Shown here: positions 57,213 to 64,000 of the stretch, one piece after another
Position numbering within the stretch: position 1 is the stretch's first letter
Layout of the letters: the number at the start of each line of letters is the position of its first letter
Assembly: GCA_963573315.1 (NCBI GenBank)
Contig: OY752143.1
Span: 2,046,001 to 2,110,000, forward strand
DNA length: 64,000 bases
From: Entomortierella parvispora
Taxonomy: Eukaryota; Mortierellomycota; Mortierellomycetes; Mortierellales; Mortierellaceae
Reading direction: 5' to 3'
Notes under the pieces: generated by a model
Databases searched by the model: none
The model's input: the letters and a program-made list of their open reading frames with translations, nothing else
Told to the model about the DNA's origin: nothing
Program-made: the position numbers and the translations under genes

Positions 57213-60200
57213 TTACGACGGAAGGAGAGCTCTGGATGAAAAGCTCCTTTCAGAGTTGCCAGGTTGATCAAATGGGTGTACGGGACGATCGCCGTTTGGA
57301 TCCATATTCATATGTGAAGGCCCCAAGGTCGTCTGGCGTGAAGGCGGGTCCATGGTATGATGACGACGATGATTGTGAAAGGGATCTCCATGAAGAATCT
57401 CGGCTTCATGGATGCTTGTACCAGGACTCGTTGCGAATGTTACCATGGTGTATGAACTGGCCGTATGTCTATGTTGTTGGCTCTGGGGTATCGTCCGTGT
57501 GACACTTCCTGTAGGTGAGGTGCCGAGATGACCAGCTTCATGGTGAGAACTCGAGAAATAGCTTGCATCCTCTGCCAATTTTCTTGAAATACCACCACCG
57601 CCATTGGTAGCGGACAGGGTCTGATCACTGGCGCTCCGGGTCAAGGACAAACCCAAGGGCAGGTCACTGAGGGGATGGACATGACTATCCTGCTCGACCG
57701 AGTATTGGTTAGCCTCTTTGTTCTCGAAAAGACTGCACCAGTGCAAGAGTCGCTCTTCATCCTTGACTTGAAACAAGAAGTCGTATCGCCCACGGCCAAT
57801 CACTCGAAGGATATACCTGTCTGGTTCGCGCGAGTGAATAAACACTGACAAGTACGAATACGATCTGCCAGAATCAGGTTTTCCCTGTTTGTTTGTTTTT
57901 CATGAACAAGAGAAAATGGAAATGAGAATCATACAAGGAGGTGAAAGCAGGGAGACAAGTGCACAAGCAGAGAGAGGGAAAAAAAGAGGCAAAAAAACTT
58001 ACCAGTTCAAAGCACGTAAAGTACTTTTCCCCTGGAACCAAAAGAACGCGGCGCATGCACCAGATTGACAGAAAAGAAAGATGGCGATGTAGAAACTTGA
58101 CACTCATGTAGCCACCATGACTCTCCCTGAGTGTGTCCCCTTGAGAATCCTCCAACATACTATTGATACTCCCCTTTCTTCCAGAGACACAGCTCTGTTG
58201 ACTGCTAGAGCCACTTCCTCCAATGGCACTGCCCTTGCCTGTACCTTGTCCACGACCATTGTCTCCACTTCCGCTATCGTGGCTCAACCAACCGGCGCGT
58301 TGTTGCAAGATCCCGTCAAAACTACTCTCGTCCGAGCCCTCCGCCCGATCCATCATTGACTTTTTCTCGATCTGCGAAAAAAGTTTCACGAGCTTTGGAA
58401 GGAACATGAACATGAGCGAGACCGTGGTTCCAAAAAGGAGAACCACGTTCGAGAGGAAGAACTTCGTATAGTATTGATCTGGGGGTAAAAAGATGGTCGG
58501 CATGGCAATACAACCGGAGAGGAGGATATTGCTATAAAGGAACATGTAAAAGAGAATGTCCACCTTTAGTACACAATCTTTTCGGATGAAAAGAAGCACA
58601 AGAAACATTTTAGGCGCGCAGAAAAGATAGAAAACGAGGATACTTACTAGACAACAAAAGCAATCTGACGACATTCATTGTAGTTTGCGGCCACGTTTCG
58701 GTTCATGTACGCGAGGTAGGTTGCGACGAGTAGCAGACTCACATTGTAGACAAACAGGACCACAAAGAACGGGGTGCTGTCACCCGCTTGACTGTTACAT
58801 TCCCAATAGGTGGTAAAGTTGGACATGGTCACCTGCTGGAGTTTTGGGGGGGTCTTGACAAACCAGACGCCCATGATGATCAAGTTGATGGCCAAGATTG
58901 TGCTCACGATCTTGAGTAGATGCGAGTCCCGAATGACCCTTTTAGCCACATAGATATTATGAAAAATTCTGTAGACGCGAAAGTTCTTGGCCACAATATT
59001 GCTCACGACGAGCATAAACCCCACGTTCAAAGTGAAGGGTCGGGCCTCGCAAATAAACCTGTTGGGTATATCAAGGCCCATGATTGTTGATAGGTACAAG
59101 AGAATAAAGCCACAGAGTTCTAAGCAGCAGAAAAGGGGGCTGTCGATAGGAGAGAGGGAGGAAGGGGATGTTAGTAAAAAACGACGCGTGTATGTCGCGT
59201 TTTCGAACGCGATTTTTTTTTTTGCAGCAAACCATTGTGGTTACCTTGATGCCTTGATGATTTGTGCGTTTCGATAGAAAATGACGATAGCCATGGTCAA
59301 CAGTGAGAAGAGGATGCTGAGACCTGCGATGGAGATGATCACAATTCCGATAGAAGATCCAAATGATGGATTGAGAACCCTCAAAGGCGCAGAGTCTGCC
59401 GGGGTATTGTACGTTCCGTCAAAATACATTGGTGGCGAAGAAATGTTGAAAACTCCCGAGTATGAGGTCCCGATAGAGACAACGCGACCGTTTTGAAAAT
59501 TGTAAAGGATAAAGTTTCTAATGGGGGCCATCGAAAGAAGAGGGGGGGGGGACAAGTCAGTGAGGATATAATAGCGTTAGCTCCGAGATGTGATTACTGT
59601 CTTCCTTTAAGTACCGTGGTGCCTCTCTTCTTTACCCATAGATAACATCTCCAATCTCGTCAAAGGCCATAGGCCCACCTGGTCCCGTGTAGTTTGTGTT
59701 CATGTCCACAGGCTTGAGTTTCGAACCCAGTTTCCCCGCGGCGAGAAGATGGAGCGCCGTCCAATTGCCTTTGACCGCATTAGCGAATCCATTGGCCATG
59801 ACCATCATGCAAGAGTATGCCTGACTATATTCAGAAAGAGAGGCTGTTAGTTCGTGATCATACGATTGCAGGAGAACGAACGATAAAAAACTTACACCTC
59901 GTTGCTTGAAATGTCTCGTTCGCCAGCGTAGGGGTGCTCGACCGGGTTCAGCATCGCCCATTTGTCCAGGAACTGCTCATAAGGGGGGTAGCCGTGAAGT
60001 CGAAGCATGTTATCAAACATGAACAGTCCATTCAGATCCGTTGGCTTCAGGGACGATCCGTCCATGCCCAAAAGGGGTTCTGTGACCTGGTTGATTGCCA
60101 ACCAAACAAAATTCTTGGAAATAAGACCTTGGCGGCTATTCAAGAGAAAAAAGAAGATAGGTTCTATTGTGTGAATTTCGCCTTTCTGCAATCTTGTCAA

Positions 60201-61960
60201 AGCATTCAATAATGATCGTTGTCCGCCCCGTCTCTTACACTGCTTCAGCCATGAGTCGGATCTGAGGAATGCCGACAGCTGCGACGAGGACAATCTGCTG
60301 GCCAGAGCCCCTAAGTCCACCCAGACAGGATCCGATATCGGCCGAGTTACCCGTCTCCCAGAAGGCGCGCTGATAACCAATATTGATATTCCTTTCTTTT
60401 GCATTGATCGCGATGCTGTCCAAGACTTTTTTTTTAAAAAAAAAATAAGGAGACATTATTATAAAGAAAGAAAGAGATAGGAGGGCCGGTAATCACGCGT
60501 CAGGTTATTTGGATACGGATCGTTGTTCCCAAAGTCTCTTTCACAGTCTCACACTATAGCATCAACATCTAAATAGTGCACTTACGCTCAGAACCAAGGG
60601 GATCTCCAGTGTAAAGTACTGCAATAGTTGTCCATCCTCGACTGACCACAAAGTCCATCATGACACGGCCGAACATGAGCTCAGTCGGGATGGTTCGAAA
60701 GAAATATCCATAGTTCTCTTTGCTAGAGAGCTGAGCTGTTTTGGGAATTTCATGCAGGAAGAGACGGTAAATAATTGTCAAATGACATTTCCAAAGAAAT
60801 AAGGTAGAATGAACGGGGACAGAGGGAAAAGGCTTACTGGATCCTGCCGAGTAGGAGCATTGTGGAATAGATAAACGACTCGTCAGGAGCGCAGACTGAA
60901 CCGTGAGCGCACTACTCACGTCTCCAATCACACCCGAGACACCTCCATCGGTCTGGAGGAGGGCCACGGTCGAGAAGATGGCCTGGGCTTCTCCCGAGTT
61001 CTCTGGATCTATGCCATTGAAGGAGTCCTTAAGAACCAAGGTGATGTACGCTCCTGGAATTAATCGCTGCTCGTTGATCTCGCTCACCGCTAACCGAATA
61101 GCGGATGTACCACTAATTGAGTGGGAGTAGAAAAGTCGTGTCAAACACACGGGCCGAGAGCGTTCTATGTCTAGTCGATTTTGGCCCTTTCTTCCCTTAT
61201 CACTATTACATTGGTTCCTGATCTCCTTGACTGCCCCAACTCACATGTATCTCATGAACGCCTCACTCACTGCGTAGCCCCTCAACGTCTCCCTTGTCTT
61301 CCGGTTTATTTTAGTGCAGCTCACGAACCCATCATCTTTTTTTATCCTCGTTTCAATTGAGTGATTCGGTGTTTACCTGTATGTCAATTGCTGTGTGAGA
61401 TTGTTGGGTAAGGAATAAGGTAGCAGGACTCCGATCTTGATCTCGACGAGTCCATCTGTTGAAGTGACGTTTGGGGTGATGTACAAAGAGTTGTTGGCTC
61501 CCGTCGCAGGAGTGTATGGGAAGTGCCTTAACACCGGATTAGGTTGATTCTGAGGAAGGAGGGCACTGACGGGGCTCGATGTTGGTGCCGGTAGTGAATT
61601 GACAGGAGAGGGCGATTGTGCTGATGGAACAGGGGAAGTTGAAGCTGGAGTCTCGGGATCGTCTTGTCTCCTCGTAAGCTCAATAGCGTCATTAACCCCT
61701 TTGACTTGGAGAGACGATGGTGTTGATGATGAGGGTAGCTGTGCTTCCACGGTATGTTTTGATCCTTGGCGGTGTCTTTTTTGTGGCAGTTGGATGAGTG
61801 GTTGGTTGGCGTTGTGAGATATAGGTGAAGACGATAAAGAGGATGGGGGAGAGGTCGGATAAAGGACTGTGGAGTGAACCTTAGTCCCTGTGAGGGTGCT
61901 ACTGAGTAACAGCGCCCATGCAAGACATTGAACCTGTGCCGACCATTGATGGATTCTCAT
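57213..61960 (-). CDS. Class C (GABA-B-like) G-protein-coupled receptor with C-terminal PH-like domain
   Basis: Ten exons: 61377-61960, 60838-61112, 60586-60735, 60239-60425, 59896-60135, 59636-59824, 59245-59517, 58648-59139, 58003-58531 and 57213-57884. All join in frame to 1,196 residues. A signal peptide (1-30) and a Ser/Pro-rich spacer precede a periplasmic-binding-like ligand domain (about 165-540), with KIGVLLPYSLP, GTSAIRLAVSEIN, GVIGDVSSALT and YGYFFRTIPTE as landmarks. There is no cysteine-rich domain, as in GABA-B receptors. The first membrane helix is at about 597-622. The third carries RPFTLNVGFMLVVSNIV followed by AKNFRVYRIF, typical of class C. The seventh is at about 818-845. 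Residues 936-1030 resemble a PH domain (RRVLLVPGEKYFTCFEL; FLFQVKDEERLLHW with the expected terminal Trp at 1022). The tail is Ser/His-rich. Ligand and G-protein are unknown. Receptor class is secure; the PH assignment is by eye. Confidence 0.88.
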
Positions 61961-62407
61961 CCTGTGAGAGGATTGGGTACAGCGTTTCTTTCACTTGCGA
62001 TAAGTACTTTTGTGAAAGGTTTGAAAAACAAGCTGCCGATGGATTAGATGGTTGCACAAAACGCGAAAAACAGCGCACGGACAGACAAAAGAACGTGTGC
62101 GGGGGAGGGAAATGGTGGCAATTGAACCACCGGTCAAGAGGAAAACAACAGCTACAACAAGAGGTGAAGGGGGAAGGATAGAAGACAAGTAAATTTCAGA
62201 ACCAAAACCAAAATGACAGAATGGAAAGTGTGTACATGGGAGAGAGCGAAAGATAGAAAGAAAAGTGTAAAGAGAGCAATTGGAGGTCAGAGAATTGCAC
62301 CGGCAGCAGCAGGGAAAAAGTCTGCGAGTCACAACCCGGGTAAGAAGTGAAGTTGTTAAACTGCAGTAAGAGTGTACAGAAGAGTACCATAAAAACCGTG
62401 AACGGAA

Positions 62408-62422
62408 GGGGGGGGGGGGGGG
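62408..62422. repeat. Poly-G run (15 G)
   Basis: Fifteen consecutive G residues on the plus strand, about 450 bp upstream of the receptor start. Rare in this window; it could form a G-quadruplex and its length may be miscalled. Confidence 0.85.
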
Positions 62423-63442
62423 CAAGAGGAAGACGTGTGGACGGGGGTGTTCATCACCATGAACCCTTCGTGGATGGGAGAGTTGCGCGTGGCATAAAGG
62501 TCTCTCTTCAAAGTTGACTAAAAATACATGCCAAAGAGACAGAGTCCGTTTTTTCTCTCCCACATGGATTCTAATTGGGAGTAGCCTTCTCTCTCTTCCG
62601 AATAGCGAGAACAATTTCTTTTTTGGAACCAAGTCGAGCTTTTCTGTATGACGGAACGGAACGATGGTCAGCATTGGTCCTCTTTGCTCCTGGAGTGAAC
62701 GAGAACAGCTTTTTGGCCGCCTGTCAGTCTTGCCGGGAATATAGAAGAAAGTGGCAACAGCCAAGTGGCCAAGGAGAGTATCAAAAAAAAAGGGAAAAAA
62801 AAAGGAGAGCGCCGAGAAATTCTTGCCTTTTGTTCATGATTTTGGAGCCAAAGTGACATTAGGACGGGGCGAGTTACCAAGAGCAGGAGTTTCAGGGTCT
62901 GCGGCATGCATTTGAGAAAGCAGTTTCTCTATCTCTCACTGAGCAGCTCGAGATCCCCGTCTCTCTCTCTTTCTCCTGGGACGCGGCACAGGTAATACAG
63001 CTGGTGGCTACAAATGGATATCTAGACGCCAAGCACAGGGGAAGTCACTCCCTGAAGAGCCCACATTCCTCCCCAGAGTTCACTGCGCGTGGAGTCGCCA
63101 ACCCGAGAAACTGGAGATTAATGTTTTTTTTATCGGCCGTTATCGAGTCCTCAGACGAGGCAGGATTCTATTCCGCGTAACGCAGTTCTTGTCATTCAAG
63201 TTCTTTTCTTATTTTTTGGACCAAGGAACCTTCTCAATGCACAAAAAAGGATTGGCACTTCATAATCAGGTTTGTAATCAAGCTGTGTCGTTTGCGCTGT
63301 GCTGATCCTTTGTTTGTAATGACGACCATTTTCCTTGCACTGATATCTTTTTACAGCGAGCATAGCGAGCCTTGGGAATATGGAGAAGCAGTTCTGGAGC
63401 CAGTTGTGCTTGTTGTTGACAAAATAAATTACAGGTGCACCG

Positions 63443-63448
63443 TTTATT
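63443..63448 (-). terminator. Polyadenylation signal of the Sec61 gamma gene
   Basis: Minus-strand AATAAA about 55 nt after the stop codon at 63503. Confidence 0.5.
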
Positions 63449-63502
63449 GTACGATGGGTTATTTGGCGAGACGGAGAAGGAGAAGGTTGGGGTTGAAAAT
63501 AT

Positions 63503-63713
63503 CTATGCTCCACCACTGTATCAAAAGAGGGTCAATGATGGGTATCCAGGTTCGCTTCATTCTGGGAAACACACTACACATGTCGATCATGTCAATAACT
63601 TTGCACTTACACAAGGATGTTGTTGATGGGGATGTGGATCAGCTTGACTACGAATCCAATAACGCCCATGACGAAGAAGCCCATGGAGACGGCCTGAGTG
63701 ATTTGCATGAACT
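63503..63713 (-). CDS. SSS1: Sec61 gamma / Sss1 translocon subunit, 3' part
   Basis: Two 3' exons are visible: 63611-63713 and 63503-63515. Sec61 gamma is the small tail-anchored subunit of the ER protein-conducting channel, clamping the two halves of Sec61 alpha. The first exon encodes [20 protein letters not shown] then [14 protein letters not shown], the most conserved part of the family. The next exon contributes only the last residues, giving VGGA and the stop, as in other members that end NNIIVGG. The upstream coding part (ending KPDRK in other species) is not found in the remaining 287 bp and must lie to the right of the window behind a longer intron. Phase (1 at the acceptor, 2 at the donor) agrees with this. 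Confidence 0.9.
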
Positions 63714-64000
63714 CTGTAGGCAGGAGAAACAAAGAAAGAGCCATAATTAGTACAGGGCCTGGTTTTAGTTTGCGTCGAGGAATGTGTGATCCTGTATCCG
63801 CTGCACTGTCTCCTTCGTTGTTGATCCAGCGTTGGCTTGAAGAGTGCCTGCTCCTGGGTGTGGCATCCACTATAGCAGCTGTCACCTGCCATCAGCTTAT
63901 GGATATCGTCCTGTAGTCATTAGAGCGCAAGTCTCCGAGGGCTGATTCTAGATATGTGGATAGGTCCAGATAGCCGAGTATTCGCTGCAGAGAGACGAGA
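63714..64000. other. Part of a Sec61 gamma intron
   Basis: These 287 bp are inferred to be intron, because the conserved N-terminal half of Sec61 gamma is not encoded in any frame here. A CTACAG acceptor lies at its 3' (left) end. Nothing else is seen. Confidence 0.5.

Larger units (their letters stand above)
61961..63502. other. Intergenic region upstream of the receptor gene
   Basis: 1.5 kb that must hold the receptor promoter and the Sec61 gamma 3' flank. It contains a 15-bp poly-G at 62408. No gene is supported; a 257-codon minus-strand frame (61991-62764) looks like chance. Confidence 0.5.

Noticed and set aside
61991-62764. 257-codon minus-strand frame upstream of the receptor
   Set aside because: No signal, domain or splice support. 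It lies in the receptor's promoter region.
1-64000. Search for tRNA genes, rRNA, transposons and CRISPR arrays
   Set aside because: No credible B-box (GGTTCGANTCC) in tRNA context, no rRNA-like stretch, no transposase or reverse-transcriptase motifs, and no spaced direct repeats were seen by eye. A tool search could still find weak cases.

Overview
The window is nuclear DNA of a filamentous early-diverging fungus. Most genes contain short introns of roughly 70-130 nt, with GTAAGT/GTATGT-type donors, CTAAC/CTAAT-like branch motifs and TAG/CAG acceptors. Proteins carry long CAA/CAG-encoded glutamine tracts, and intergenic DNA is rich in microsatellites, poly-A and long CT-rich tracts. The gene set (class C GPCR, class IV-like chitin synthase, PPR protein, lipin) and protein style fit Mortierellomycotina (Mortierella sensu lato). 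That placement is an inference from general resemblance, not from a search. I saw no tRNA, rRNA, transposon or CRISPR array.

Layout, left to right: the 3' part of biotin-protein ligase (+); an unknown Cys-rich protein (+); a microsatellite-rich gap; a mucin-like single-pass membrane protein (+); a small PPxY-containing membrane protein (-); lipin/phosphatidate phosphatase in eight exons (-); a second PPxY membrane protein related to the first (-); the succinate dehydrogenase anchor subunit (-), divergent from mitochondrial processing peptidase beta (+); a 1,245-residue PPR protein (+); a polyQ coiled-coil protein (+); a FoP/CHTOP-like RGG protein (+); a CCDC25/Jlp2-like NFACT-R protein (-), divergent from a chitin synthase (+); a Sel1-repeat protein (+), convergent with an MFS transporter (-); phosphoacetylglucosamine mutase (+), convergent with proteasome subunit beta-7/Pre4 (-); a polyQ protein (+); a ten-exon class C GPCR (-); and the 3' end of Sec61 gamma (-), which leaves the window on the right.

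The genes are mostly housekeeping and do not form a cluster. Some share processes. SDH4, MPP-beta and the PPR protein point to mitochondria. Phosphoacetylglucosamine mutase (UDP-GlcNAc synthesis) and chitin synthase are steps of the same cell-wall pathway. Lipin, Sec61 gamma, the PPxY proteins and the GPCR concern membranes and signalling. Exon structures were assembled by hand from splice sites and reading phase; every complete multi-exon model below closes in frame.

The most notable observations are: (1) a class C, GABA-B-like receptor whose cytoplasmic tail carries a PH-like domain; (2) two related membrane proteins with paired PPxY motifs on either side of the lipin gene; (3) a frame break in the Sel1 gene that would be repaired by an exceptionally short 35-nt intron; (4) a GC-AG intron, a stop-free 99-nt intron and a 13-nt terminal coding exon; and (5) TCACGTG(A) palindromes upstream of several housekeeping genes.
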